64,000 nt of DNA from DATCJA01 sp963734635 (GCA_963734635.1 CAVTIA010000004.1:186001-250000); one strand, 5' to 3'. Shown: positions 21,952 through 30,724, counted from the first letter of the stretch. Notes: generated by a model from the letters alone, not told the origin. Program-made: numbers and translations.

Positions 21952-22479
21952 CTATCGCAGCCATAAGGTCACCATCGTTCCCACCAGCATCGGAATCGCA
22001 AACGCCAGCCGCGGCGCCTTGCCGTGCTCGAGCGTGAGTGATGCCATCGGGCGGGGCCCGACAACCGACCAGTAGGCCAGGAGGCCGCGCAAGTTACGCA
22101 GCGCGGTCGTCAGATAACCGCGGGCGAGCGAGACGACCACCGCCATGACACCCCCTGCGATCGAGGCGTAGATCGCCAGCCAGAAGGCATCGCCGGGACC
22201 CAGCCAGGCGCCGAGTGCGGCGAGCAGCTTGACGTCGCCTCCGCCCATCCCGCCGAGCAGAAAGAACGGAAGGAACATCGCCAGACCAGCAACCCAGCCG
22301 AGCGCCGCGCTCTGCACTCCGGGAAGGCCGCCGACCATGCCGTGAAATAAGAACGCGAGGGCAGCCGCCCCAAACGTCAGCACGTTCGGAATTCGCCGGG
22401 TCCGCAGATCGGTGACACAGGCGATGACGCCGATCGACAGCGCTACAAGTGCGACGAGTGAGCTGATAGAGAGAGGCAT
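21952..22479 (-). CDS. tadV: TadV/CpaA prepilin peptidase (A24 family)
   Basis: Intact 175-residue inner-membrane aspartic protease that cleaves and may N-methylate Flp prepilin. The two catalytic aspartates lie in CVTDLRTRRIPN (residue about 23) and GMGGGDVKLLAALGAW (GxGD motif). It has about six helices and the short TadV form without the N-terminal methylase domain seen in PilD. ATG 22479 follows the flp stop (22483) by three bases, so both are in one operon. Confidence 0.92.
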   Translation of the reverse strand: MPLSISSLVALVALSIGVIACVTDLRTRRIPNVLTFGAAALAFLFHGMVGGLPGVQSAALGWVAGLAMFLPFFLLGGMGGGDVKLLAALGAWLGPGDAFWLAIYASIAGGVMAVVVSLARGYLTTALRNLRGLLAYWSVVGPRPMASLTLEHGKAPRLAFAIPMLVGTMVTLWLR

Positions 22480-22482
22480 GGG

Positions 22483-22680
22483 CTAAGGGCCGATTGGCTC
22501 CGGCGTTTCCCACGCGTCCTGCGTCGCGGATTGCCAACTGTCATAGCTGTTGTTCATCGCGGTTCCGAGGACCTGTATTCCCAGCGCCCCCGCGATGGCG
22601 AGAAACGTCGCGAGCAACATGTACTCGATGAGATCCACGCCGGTCTCGTCGGCGAGCAAGCGACGAATTGCGCTACCCAC
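22483..22680 (-). CDS. flp: Flp-type pilin subunit
   Basis: Intact 65-residue class IVb prepilin: short basic leader (MGSAIRRLLADETG), then VDLIEYMLLATFLAIAGALG, where cleavage after Gly exposes the segment with the conserved Glu-Tyr (E+5), a hydrophobic helix and a short C-terminus. First gene of the Tad operon, transcribed towards tadV. GTG start at 22680; the in-frame TAG 12 bases upstream fixes the 5' limit. Confidence 0.9.
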   Translation of the reverse strand: MGSAIRRLLADETGVDLIEYMLLATFLAIAGALGIQVLGTAMNNSYDSWQSATQDAWETPEPIGP

Positions 22681-22804
22681 GGCTTGGGCCTACCTGAGCA
22701 ACGGTACTGCCACTCGCGCGCACATATGCCTCGGTCGCGCAGATGCCGGCGTCATAAGAACTTAGAGTTCTGTCTCCAGCCCGCACATTCGAAGCGCACA
22801 CAAG

Positions 22805-22826
22805 AAGTCCGACTCCAGCAGGACTT
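22805..22826. terminator. Weak inverted repeat after the sigma-54 activator gene
   Basis: AAGTCC and GGACTT separated by ten bases, followed on the plus strand by TTTCTCTT. It lies between the activator stop (22858) and the flp gene. On the minus strand the tail has few T residues, so its role as a terminator for the activator is doubtful. Confidence 0.25.
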
Positions 22827-22857
22827 TTCTCTTGCGTGGCTACCGTTCCACCGACCT

Positions 22858-24048
22858 TCACCACGCCGCGCCGACCTTTCTGTTTTCTTCTTCCGTGTTG
22901 CGCGTCGCAGCCTTGGCCGGCAGCGTCGGCAAATCGAGGCGCGGCCGGCGCGGACCATCGGATGCGCCGTTCCGGAATTCGCGGAAGTCGGCCCGGCAAT
23001 CGTGCGCCGCCAGGAAGTTGAGGAACCGCTTGTAGTCGTCGCTGCTCATGCCGAACAACTTCAAGAGCGCTCGATAGTTGCCGCGCGTCGTCGCCAGCCC
23101 GCGTCGTACGAGCTCGCGCATGTCGTGCCGCGTGATGTCGCGCGAGATGAACAGCGGATAGATGTGATCCCAGAAGGAGTAGCCGGCATTCACGATGGCG
23201 GTGTACAGCTCGTCGGCCACCTGGGCGCGCCGCTCGCGTGTGGGCAGCACCGTTTGCGACCCGAGCCGGACCATCTCCGGGAGCATCGGGACATCGATGA
23301 TGTCGTTCTCGGCCAGCCACACTGCTTGTTCGATGACGTTCTGGAGCTCGCGGACGTTGCCGGGCCAGCGATAGCGGATGAGTACCTGCCGGGCGGCCTC
23401 GGTGACGACAATCTGGCGGCCCGTTCGCCAGATGAAATGGTTGATGAGGTGTTCCACGTCCTCCCTGCGCTGGCGCAGCGGTGGCACCTCGATGTGAATG
23501 ACCCGCAGCCGATAGAGCAGGTCCTCGCGGAACTGACCGGCCGCCACCATATCGGGCAGGTTCCGATTGGTCGCGGCGATGACACGCACGTCGAGGCGCA
23601 TCACGCGGCTGTCGGCGCCGACCGCCTGGACTTCGCCGTTTTCGAGGAACCGCAACAGCATCGCCTGCATGCGCGGGCTCATCTCGCCGACCTCGTCGAG
23701 GAAGATCGTTCCCCGGTGCGCGGCCTGCAGCTTGCCGGGCTTGTCGCGGTAGGCGCCGGTGAAGCTGCCTTTCACGTGGCCAAACAACTCCGACTCGAGC
23801 AGCGACTCGGTCAGGCCGGCGCAGTTCACCGCGACGAACGGGTGGCTGCGCCTCCGCGAGCGGACGTGAATGCGTCTCGCGAACAGATCCTTGCCGACGC
23901 CCGTCTCCCCCGTGATGAGCACCTTGCCGTCGCTCGTGGCGGCGCGATCCGCCACGGCCAGCAGGTTGAGCATTCGCGGGTTGTGTACGACGAACGACGG
24001 TTCATCAATATCGGAGGCCGCTCTGAGGGCCTCGCGGTCATTTGACAT
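22858..24048 (-). CDS. Sigma-54-dependent transcriptional activator without receiver domain
   Basis: Intact AAA+ enhancer-binding protein. ATG 24048 gives MSNDREALRAASDIDEPSF; the open frame extends further upstream but only from a TTG. Walker A GETGVGKD, the sigma-54 contact loop GSFTGA (usually GAFTGA), Walker B GTIFLDEVGEM, sensor ATNRNL and PGNVRELQNVIEQAVW are all present. There is no N-terminal receiver or PAS domain. The C-terminus (RRGLATTRGNYRALLKLFGMSSDDYKRFLNF) is helical and may bind DNA but is not a standard Fis helix-turn-helix. It lies directly upstream of the Tad genes on the same strand, so control of flp transcription is the natural hypothesis (inferred). Confidence 0.88.
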   Translation of the reverse strand: MSNDREALRAASDIDEPSFVVHNPRMLNLLAVADRAATSDGKVLITGETGVGKDLFARRIHVRSRRRSHPFVAVNCAGLTESLLESELFGHVKGSFTGAYRDKPGKLQAAHRGTIFLDEVGEMSPRMQAMLLRFLENGEVQAVGADSRVMRLDVRVIAATNRNLPDMVAAGQFREDLLYRLRVIHIEVPPLRQRREDVEHLINHFIWRTGRQIVVTEAARQVLIRYRWPGNVRELQNVIEQAVWLAENDIIDVPMLPEMVRLGSQTVLPTRERRAQVADELYTAIVNAGYSFWDHIYPLFISRDITRHDMRELVRRGLATTRGNYRALLKLFGMSSDDYKRFLNFLAAHDCRADFREFRNGASDGPRRPRLDLPTLPAKAATRNTEEENRKVGAAW

Positions 24049-24064
24049 GAGCAGCTCGGAAAAA

Positions 24065-24105
24065 GTCTTGGCGCGATTGCCGTTGTCTTGGGCGCGATTG
24101 CCGTT
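24065..24105 (-). promoter_or_regulatory. 20/21-bp tandem direct repeat upstream of the activator start
   Basis: Two adjacent units, GTCTTGGCGCGATTGCCGTT and the same with one extra G, lie 17-57 bases upstream of ATG 24048. If the ATG is the true start, this is 5'-untranslated sequence and the repeat could be a regulator binding site. If translation begins further upstream it encodes two copies of NGNRAQD/NGNRAK. Confidence 0.4.
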
Positions 24106-24147
24106 AGAGTCATACTGGAGCAAGTTCTGCTCCAGACGAGTTTTGGC

Positions 24148-24177
24148 CGTGAAACCAGGCAAATCTACGGTTTCACG
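24148..24177. promoter_or_regulatory. Perfect 9-bp inverted repeat upstream of the activator gene
   Basis: CGTGAAACC and GGTTTCACG with a 12-base spacer, about 100 bases upstream of the activator ATG and 71 bases beyond the PilZ gene stop. Could be a dimeric operator or an RNA hairpin ending the PilZ transcript; no T-tract follows on either strand. Confidence 0.35.
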
Positions 24178-24247
24178 CAGCGCCGAGTCAGAAGGTAGTC
24201 GCCGCCACGCCGGACTTAATTCTGAGGAATCCAGTAAGCGGCGGGCG

Positions 24248-24869
24248 TTATCTGCCTAAGACGGGGTTTTCATCGGGCGTGAGCCCCCGACGAATCGTGT
24301 GCGCGGTGGGCGTTTCCACCCACAGCAGCCGTGCGCCGATGTGATGAAGCGGCCCTGCCCCGGCGATTTGCTGGCAGCGCACCACGAGAATGTGGTCCGC
24401 CAGCTCATGGCCGTCGATGACGAGTGACAAGGTTCCGACGGTTCCGGGCTCGAGCGCCCTGTTTGCTTCGAACAGACAGCCAGCCCGACTGCAGTTCACC
24501 AGACGTACCGCGAACTCACGGGCGATGACGGCCAGCCGTTTATCCGAGGCGTACGAGGGATGGCCTCCGCCATTGGTCGTGCCCAAGCGGTCAAGTCCAC
24601 CATCGAGCGCCCGCAGCTTCAAGAAATGGCGTACCGCGTTATCGAGGATGATCGGTCTCGCTTCGGTCACCTGGGCAGCCACACTCAGATCCGGGCCGTC
24701 ACCGGGCACCTCGAGCACCATCCGCTCGTCGATTGCCGCCGCGTCGCGCGTGATCACACACACGTCCTCACGCCCAACTCTCTCGATTTCCGCATCCGAC
24801 AGTACGCGAACCACGCCATGAGTCGGCGGACTGACGGCAAATCTCAGATGATTTCGGCGACCCGACATG
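24248..24869 (-). CDS. Tandem PilZ-domain protein with split c-di-GMP motifs
   Basis: ATG 24869, with GGAGAGGAC upstream, gives MSGRRNHLRF. The first half (residues 3-90) carries the PilZ RxxxR motif (RNHLR) and a beta-barrel-like sequence (MVLEVPGDGPDLSVAAQVTE) but no NxSxxG. The second half (about 105-207) has NCSRAG (NxSxxG) followed by a PilZ-like barrel (VGTLSLVIDGHELADHILVV) but no clear RxxxR. PilZ domains bind cyclic di-GMP with exactly these two motifs. Placed between the sigma-54 activator and DUF192 genes on the same strand as the Tad locus, which suggests c-di-GMP input into pilus control (inferred). Frame intact. Confidence 0.7.
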
Positions 24870-25166
24870 CGTCCTCTCCGCGACGGAACCTGCCAACCAC
24901 TGCCTACCGGTACATGGCCGGTGCGATATGGAAAACGTCTTGGCGACCGCGCGGCAGATTGGCAAGGATGGTGCCGAGGCTGACAGCGATGTCGTACATC
25001 CTGACAAATTTCCGAAAATCGCCGCATTTTCCGTAAATACCGGCGTGATTGGCGGTGAAACGGCACATGGGTGTTCTGGTTCGGAGAAGATCGAAGTCTG
25101 GCACCGACACGGACGCCCATCGCGCGACGCCGGGTCATTGTCTGGCGACCACAAGAATATCGTCAC
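24870..25166. other. Intergenic region between PilZ and DUF192 genes
   Basis: 297 bases without a gene I can support. A 68-codon minus-strand frame (24904-25110) has no recognisable domain. The stretch near 25000-25060 is the most AT-rich part (ACAAATTTCCGAAAATCG, TTTTCCGTAAATACC) and is a plausible promoter region for the PilZ gene; no clear -35/-10 or -24/-12 was found. Confidence 0.3.
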
Positions 25167-25571
25167 CTATTGGGCGGGAGTAATGACGAGGGCGTCACCC
25201 CGCACCGTGTCGGAATCAGCCAGTGTCCCGGCTGGAAGCTCGACAGCGGCATGGGCGCCGAGTGCACCGGCAACCCGCCACGGTTTCATGGCGTGCCGGA
25301 CGCCGACGACGCGTCCGTCGCGGCGCACGAACGCGACATCGATGGCGAATCGCATAAAAAAGGTATGAATGGCGCTGGTCGGGGCGATAATCAGCGCGTG
25401 ACCCTCGTCGAGGCCGTCGCGTCCGAGCAGGCCGGTACGGCGGCTGGCCGAATCGAACGCGCCGGTAAGGGCATGTGCCAGACGCCGTCCCGATCGGCTG
25501 TTAACGAGTTCCAAAGAGCCGCTCTCCTTTCGCAAGAGCGGAGCGAGGAAGGCTTTTTGCACCGGTCTCAT
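25167..25571 (-). CDS. DUF192-family protein
   Basis: Small (about 130 residues) DUF192 protein. TGLLGRDGLDEGHALIIAPTSAIHTFFMRFAIDVAFVRRDGRVVGV followed by AHAAVELPAGTL are the family's core. Function of the family is unknown; members are usually secreted or periplasmic in other bacteria, but no signal peptide is seen here. Start could be ATG 25571 or GTG 25562; the second has AGGAG nine bases upstream and fits better. Divergent from the TonB-like gene at 25592, with only 20-30 bases between the starts, so the two promoters must overlap the coding ends. Confidence 0.8.
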   Translation of the reverse strand: MRPVQKAFLAPLLRKESGSLELVNSRSGRRLAHALTGAFDSASRRTGLLGRDGLDEGHALIIAPTSAIHTFFMRFAIDVAFVRRDGRVVGVRHAMKPWRVAGALGAHAAVELPAGTLADSDTVRGDALVITPAQ

Positions 25572-25591
25572 CTCCTGACACAATTCACCAA

Positions 25592-27101
25592 ATGGCGCGT
25601 CCAATTTTGAAACCCAACACTCAGGCCGCAGGGTCGGACGACCCCCTCGCACAGTTCGAGGCTGAGTCAGCCGCTTCGACACATGGCCGCAGCTCCGTGG
25701 CGCCGGGTCGATCGGTGGCAGGTTCATTGGCCCTGGGTCCGTTGGCCGCAAGCACGCCCGTACCGGAGTTCGACACGTCATTTGACGCGATCGACTCCTC
25801 CGAACCGCTGACGCTCGAAACGGTAATCGCTCGGCGCGTCTCTGTCTCCTGGCTCGAGGCCGTCGCAATTGTGGAAGCGACGTGTGCGGCACTTGTTGCG
25901 AACCGACGCGAGCTCGAGGCGCCCGACGCGTCCGACATCCTCCTCACTGCAGAAGGGGGCATCGAGGTCCGTACTGACTTCGCCTTTGGCCAGGTCGACT
26001 CGGTGCAGCGCCTGGCTCGCATGCTCCACGTGCTGACATCGGGACAGGCGATTCCGGCGCCGCTCCGACTCTTCACCTCGAAGTGGATTGCATCCGACGG
26101 CGACCATCCGATTGCCGACTTCGCGAAAGAGCTGGCGTACTTCGCCCGGCCGAACGGGTCGGAACTGATTCGCGAGGTATACCAGCGCTGCGCAGCGGCA
26201 CCGGCGACCAAAAAACAAACACCATCGGCGGCGGCATCGAAGAAGGCTCCTGAAAGCCAGTCCGAAAAGAAGGCGCCCAAATTCTCGCCGCAGCCGCAGC
26301 CTGCCAGGCGCAGCCGTGCGGCGCTGGTGATCGCTGTTTGCTCGCTGGCTTTCGCTCTCGCCATCGTCATCGTGTTTTCTCGGGCCCGGCAGCCAGGCCA
26401 GGCGGGCTCTTCAGGCCTCTTGAACAACCTTGTGGCTGGCGCCGCCGAATTCGGACGTTCGCTCGGTGAGGTGCGGACTCAGCTCGGCAACCTGACTGCC
26501 CAACTGAGTGCTCACCTCGCCTTAGGGGCGGACGAGCCCGTTCCTGCGAAACCAGCGCCCGCGGCCGATCCGCAACCGACATCGACCCCGCCACAGGCAA
26601 ACACGCGAACATCGACGCCTCCTCGACCGGGTCCTGCGCCACTGCCAGCGCGAACAGTGCCCGGCATCGCGACAAGGTCCACGTCGGCGGCCCGAAGCGG
26701 TGGGTCAGCGCCTGCGCTGGATCTATCGGCCTTTCGCCCACCCGACGCGGGCCAACCGGAGCGCCGTTGCAGCGTCGGTCGTCCGGACGCCAGTTGAAAA
26801 CATCGACCCCGAGGCGATCTATACCAGCGCGGACGAAGGGATAAATCCCCCGAAGATGCTGTATCCGCAATTACCGCCTCCGCCGCTCATGATCAGCCAG
26901 TCCAACAACAGCGTTAACGTGATGGAAATCGTCATCGGCGACGACGGCTCCGTCGAACGGGTCCACCTGGTGTCGCAACCGCGACGGCTGACTGACATGA
27001 TGCTCCTCAGCGGCGCCAAGTCGTGGAGGTTTGCGCCCGCGTCGAAGAACGGCCTGCCTGTCCGCTACCGCATGGCGTTCAGCTGGGCGACGACGCCCTA
27101 G
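25592..27101 (+). CDS. TonB-C-like protein with kinase-like N-terminal region (one frameshift)
   Basis: Long protein with three parts. Residues about 60-205 (LETVIARRVSVSWLEAVAIVEATCAALVANRRELEAPDASDILLTAEGGIEV ... SELIREVYQRC) resemble the C-lobe of a serine/threonine kinase without catalytic residues: the segment SDILLTAEGGIEV is placed like the kinase catalytic-loop strand. A Lys/Pro linker and a membrane helix (AALVIAVCSLAFALAIVIVF) follow. The C-terminus (VNVMEIVIGDDGSVERVHLVSQ ... GAKSWRFAPASKNGLPVRYRMAFSW) is a TonB/TolA C-terminal domain. A frameshift near 26770 separates it from the rest. It could energise the many TonB-dependent receptors. Ends in a 4-base overlap with the convergent lipoprotein gene. 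Confidence 0.65.
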
Positions 27102-27728
27102 CAGGGCGCGTCTGCCTGACGGCCAATTCTCCCCCGGTTCTCGCGCACGGTGCTCATGCGCCATCCCGTCTGATCGCGCCGGAAGGTGACACGGCTTTCG
27201 CGTGGGGCGTCCGTCCGCCCGAATGCCCGCCCGCCCGCCGTCGGGATCCACCGCCACGTATAGACCACCCGGGCAAGGCCAGGGTCGGATTGCGGCTCGA
27301 TCGCGGTCACATCGATCAACTCGAAGCGTGCCACCTCCGGGATGTCCCAGCCGCCCTCACGTTCCCGATGTTCTGGCCAGTGTTCCGCAAGGCCTTTGGG
27401 GGTGAGCTGGATCCCGATAATGCGCAGGCTTTCGGGATAAGGCGTGCCGCAGCGTTCAGAGGTGGCGGGGACGCTGAATTGCGTCGCGAAGCCAGCCTCC
27501 TCGAGCACGCGGTACTGGTAGGCGGTGTGCACGTCCTCCCGAAACCGGAGCGGGTATTTCTCGAAGTACTTCTCGACGCATTTGGTCCGAAACACGCGGA
27601 CGACCATTTGCGGAGCCTGGGGACCCGCGAAGCGGGCGGCTAGCTCGCGCGCCGCCTGTGATCGCGTCAGTTCACCAGTACCACAGGCAACGACACCGAC
27701 GAGCAGGCCGACCGGCAAACAGACGCAT
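27098..27728 (-). CDS. Uncharacterised lipoprotein (one frameshift at the signal peptide)
   Basis: From ATG 27728, with one extra T near 27718 removed, the N-terminus reads MRLLPVGLLVGVVAC, a clear lipoprotein signal with Cys at residue 15. The rest (about 195 residues) has no domain I recognise; it contains VVRVFRTKCVEKYFEKYPLRF, an E-rich middle and a beta-rich C-terminus (ARVVYTWRWIPTAGGRAFG ... SRVTFRRDQTGWRMSTV). Convergent with and overlapping the TonB-like gene by four bases. Probably faces the periplasm or surface. Confidence 0.6.
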
Positions 27729-27734
27729 TCGAGG

Positions 27735-27832
27735 GCTAGTAGCTGGTAGTAGCTGGGTGGTATCTGGTGCTAGCGCTGACTCTTCAACGGGCGCGATCTT
27801 CCGATGGTCGCAGCTACCAGCTACGAGCCGAG
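27735..27832. repeat. CTACCAGCTAC-type inverted repeats downstream of the barrel gene
   Basis: TAGCTGGTAGTAGCTGGGTGG at 27739 and CAGCTACCAGCTACGAGCC at 27810 are rough inverted copies of a TAGCTGGTAG unit. They lie between the barrel stop (27833) and the lipoprotein start. They may fold as a transcript-end hairpin. They are unlike the REP families elsewhere in the window. Confidence 0.45.
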
Positions 27833-28523
27833 CTACCACCTGTAACCGATCCCGACGACTCCCTTGGGAGAAACCGAGCTGGTCGGTGTTCATTCGGAAT
27901 GCGCGTTTGTAGCGGTACCCGACGTCCACGTAGACCGGGCCATTGTAGAACGCGACGCCGCCCGCGGCCTCGATGAGCGGCCGCGTGATGGCCTTGGTCG
28001 ACAGCGACAGTGAGCCGACGCCGAATTCGGTGAGCACCGATGTCGTGACCTCACCCACGCGGAGGTCGGCAATGGTTCGATCGAGATTGATGATACCGGC
28101 GCCGCCTCCGACGTACGGCCGAACGAGCCCGGTCGGGACCGGCAAGTATCGGGCGCCTGCTACAAGAGTCACGCCCCGATCGCTCCCGTGCAAATTCCAC
28201 GGGATTCCGGTTGTGGCGGTCAGGTTCGCGCTCAAGAGCGCGAGGTCATCGCGCAAGTCCTGTGTGATCAGATTCTCGAAGTACGAGAGCGTCAGATACG
28301 CCTGCGCGTGGGAATCGATGTCATCCCCGTATTCGACAGCAAACGTGGCGTTCGACTGGGTCTGAGAACCAAAAGCCGCTCCCGCAATGCCGGAAACCCA
28401 GCCATCGTCGCGGACACCCGGTCCAATTGGTTGCTGGGCGAATGCCGGCGGGGCTGCACACACCAGGGCGAAGCCGACGGCCGACAGGGACGTGAGAAGT
28501 TTCGGGAGATTTACTCGCTGCAT
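27833..28523 (-). CDS. Outer-membrane beta-barrel protein (one frameshift at the C-terminus)
   Basis: ATG 28523 with GGAG upstream gives MQRVNLPKLLTSLSAVGFALVCAAPPAFAQQ, a signal peptide. The mature protein has alternating strands typical of an OmpW/OmpA-like barrel (FAVEYGDDIDSHAQAYLTLSYFENL, GVTLVAGARYLPVPTGLVRPYVGGGAG, PVYVDVGYRYKRAF). One extra G at about 27863 moves the frame; corrected, the protein ends GVVGIGYRW, a terminal aromatic as expected for Bam-dependent insertion. Function is unknown. Upstream on the same strand is a small lipoprotein gene, 15 bases away, probably in one operon. Confidence 0.75.
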
Positions 28524-28538
28524 CGACTGGTGCTCCAC

Positions 28539-29106
28539 CTAGCGGCGAACCGCGTTGAAGTGCTCTTCGAGGACCAGGCCCGCCACAGGCCTGCGCTGAT
28601 CCTCCTCCGTGCTGTTGGAAAACACGTTATAGAAGGTGGTCACCGTTCCTGTGGCACCGCCGCTTCCCAACGTCGCGGTGACCGTCGAACCAACCTGCTC
28701 GAGCACCCGCGACGCGCCGTTCGTCGCACTGAAACAGAATCTGGTTGACCTCGCATGCCTGCGTGTGCAGCGCAAACGCTCCGCGGCCTGCGGTGCCGGT
28801 GTAACGACACGACAGGCCAGTACTTGCCGATCGGATTATTGCGGTCACGTCGGTCTGCGTCTGCGAGATGACGACCGTGCCGACGTCGACGGTTCCGACG
28901 TCGGCCTGCATGTCGTCCCCAACGCACTCGCCGCCGGCCACTCGCGTCAGGGTCAGCGTGCCGTTCCAGAAACCGCCAAACTGCGAGATGAACGGTGATT
29001 GCACTGGTGTCGTCGTCGGACTGGTCGGGGTGGCAGTCAGGTTCGGACCGCACCCAGCGATCAGTACGGTCGCCATCACCGCGAATCCGAGCACAGGAAA
29101 TTTCAT
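28539..29106 (-). CDS. Small lipoprotein (one frameshift)
   Basis: ATG 29106 with GAGGAG upstream gives MKFPVLGFAVMATVLIAGCGPN, a lipoprotein signal with Cys in LIAGC. A Thr/Pro linker and a beta-rich domain (GGFWNGTLTLTRVAGGECVG ... GTVVISQTQTDVTAIIRSASTGLSCRYTGTAG) follow; the second part (SRVLEQVGSTVTATLGSGGATGTVTTF) is reached after a frameshift near 28737. No family recognised. Paired with the outer-membrane barrel gene downstream. Confidence 0.65.
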
Positions 29107-29736
29107 CAGCACGCTCCTCAGGGCAGCCAGAATCGATTGATCGCTTCGAGCGACGTGCTCGGTGCAAGAGCCATGCGCGGCAGAATTGCGCCGAATTGCC
29201 CGCTCTCAAGCGAAAAGTCTTCCGGACGTGTGACTTTGATGCTGCCCGCTCAAGGACTGCACTGTCGGTCCGGCTAAGGCCGGACACTACGTACCTGTCG
29301 GTCCGGCTAAAGCCGGACGCTACGTACGACGCTCCCTGGAGACACGGACACGACCTACGGACATGGCGGATTGGTGATCAGGTGTTCCGAGGCGAACCGC
29401 TCTCGGCACCCGTTGTTTCACACGTCCGCGCTGGGTTTCATCGGGCTTCACCTGTACGTGCGTTTGCACAACTCCAGGCGTGCGCCCGCTCGCATGCGGT
29501 CGCCCTCGCGTATTTGGCTGCCGCTACCCCCAGGGCAGCCGAACGCGAGCCGCCACGGCCCACGACCCTCGCGGCGCTCGTGCCACCCGCGTCCGCTGTC
29601 GCCCCCGTCGAGTCAAGAGAGGAACTCGCCGGTCCGGTGCGCGCGGCGCGAGATCGGTGGAGGCGCCCGAGCTGGTCGTGCGGCAGGCCGTCGCCAGCTC
29701 CACGCACGTTAGGCACCACCAGGCACTCTAAGTTTT
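29107..29736. other. 630-base region without a supported gene
   Basis: Holds two tandem REP-A palindromes (29268-29326) and otherwise high-GC sequence. Open frames exist on both strands (for example 29438-29719 minus) but show no signal peptide, domain or ribosome-binding site. A 15-base word GAATTGCGCCGAATT at 29183 recurs at 41569, again next to a REP-A cluster. Confidence 0.4.
29268..29326 (-). repeat. REP-A palindrome, two tandem copies
   Basis: GTCCGGCTAAGGCCGGAC followed by ACTACGTA, then, 33 bases further, GTCCGGCTAAAGCCGGAC followed by GCTACGTA. Same unit as 7133-7158 in reverse orientation. Confidence 0.9.
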
Positions 29737-30594
29737 TTAGTGTCGAATCTGCGTGACCATGTTCTGACTGTCGTAGTCATGACATGGTTCGCCTTCGGGG
29801 ATGAACGCGTCCGGGTTCGTGTTCAGCCGTAACTGACGCGGGGTCAGCGCCCACGGCTCCACCAGCACGTCTGGATCCTCCACCGTAGCCTGGTAGTGCA
29901 GCACGTTTCCCTCGCGCCGCAGGCGCTCGACGACACGAAGTTTGTCTGAGTGGAAATAGCCGCCGCGCGCCAGCCATGTGAGGTCGTTGAAGCCTACCGC
30001 GTCGACGACGAGCGTGTCGGCGTCCCAGTGGCCGACGGCGTGTCCGAAGTAGGTCACGTCGCGCGCCCGCACGGGGTTGTGCTTGCGGCCGTCAATCGGA
30101 ATGATTCGATAGTCTTCGCCGCCGTTGTAGAAGAAGATCACCTCGGTCGCCGTCTGCACGATTTTCGCGGGAGGCCCCTGGCGCGGGATGCCCTGGGGCT
30201 GGCACTTGAAGATCGGATCCTCGCGGTTCGTGTTCATGTCGAGGTAGATGACCCGGTCCCAGTGCTCGGGCCTGTAGAGCGGCCGGCTTCGATCCATCCG
30301 TCCCGTGAATTCCTGATCGACGGACTGATTCGTGTAATCACCGCACTCGACCTGCGTGGGGCCGCATCGCCGCGACGGGAAGATGTCTGTGACGTTGCCG
30401 CGTTCGTCCTCATTCACAGGACGGCCGCCGTCGCCTCCGCCCCACATGCCGGTGAGATCCGGCTTGCCGTCGGGCGTTCGCGGCGTCGCGGCGGATGCGT
30501 TTCCGCTCGTCTGGCTCTGCGCGTCTGGCGCAATGACCAGCGGGCCCGCGACGATTGACACGAAAAGCCCGGCCCACAGGAATCGACGTGTCAT
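29737..30594 (-). CDS. Secreted PDLSGxW-family protein, copy 1
   Basis: Intact 285-residue secreted protein (signal LWAGLFVSIVAGPLVIAPDAQSQ) of an uncharacterised family shared by four genes in this window. Landmarks: TPRTPDGKPDLTGMWGGG, FPSRRCGPTQVECGDYTNQSVDQEF, IPIDGRKHN, GHWDADTLVVDAVGFNDLTWL, HSDKLRVVERLRREGNVLHYQATVEDPDVLVEPW and the end YDSQNMVTQIRH. ATG 30594 has GGGAG upstream. It follows a DUF6152 gene and a TonB receptor gene on the same strand, the same order as copy 2. The family's biochemical function is unknown to me. Confidence 0.8.
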   Translation of the reverse strand: MTRRFLWAGLFVSIVAGPLVIAPDAQSQTSGNASAATPRTPDGKPDLTGMWGGGDGGRPVNEDERGNVTDIFPSRRCGPTQVECGDYTNQSVDQEFTGRMDRSRPLYRPEHWDRVIYLDMNTNREDPIFKCQPQGIPRQGPPAKIVQTATEVIFFYNGGEDYRIIPIDGRKHNPVRARDVTYFGHAVGHWDADTLVVDAVGFNDLTWLARGGYFHSDKLRVVERLRREGNVLHYQATVEDPDVLVEPWALTPRQLRLNTNPDAFIPEGEPCHDYDSQNMVTQIRH

Positions 30595-30608
30595 GAGAGC
30601 TGCTCCCT

Positions 30609-30724
30609 GACCGTTATGCGCGGCAAATCAAAGCTTCGAGCGCATAACGGTCTTCGCGCGCGGAGCGCGCAAGAAGATACTGCCAATTAGCCAAGGGCAC
30701 ACTCAACGGCACCCCTTGGCTAAT
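30609..30724 (+). repeat. Composite hairpin element, copy A
   Basis: Three hairpins in a row: a 13-bp perfect stem GACCGTTATGCGC/GCGCATAACGGTC (30609-30652), a 6-bp stem GCGCGC-gga-GCGCGC (30656-30670), the spacer AAGAAGATACTGCCA, then a 12-bp stem ATTAGCCAAGGG/CCCTTGGCTAAT (30686-30724). The last stem contains the stop codon of the DUF6152 gene and may act as its terminator. Copies B (44162-44306) and C (47559-47682, inverted) share hairpin 2, the AGATACTG spacer and hairpin 3. Confidence 0.75.

Noticed and set aside
22697..22712. Sigma-54-like site TGGCAGTACCGTTGCT upstream of flp
   Set aside because: The spacing fits the -24/-12 pattern, but two consensus positions differ and the predicted transcription start would lie about six bases before the GTG start, leaving no room for a ribosome-binding site.
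22531..24045. 504-codon plus-strand frame opposite flp and the sigma-54 activator
   Set aside because: Lacks any domain; the minus strand shows Walker A, GSFTGA and Walker B motifs.
29438..29719. Minus-strand frame as a gene in the region upstream of PDLSGxW copy 1
   Set aside because: Arg/Ala-rich without signal peptide, domain or ribosome-binding site; looks like GC-driven noise.
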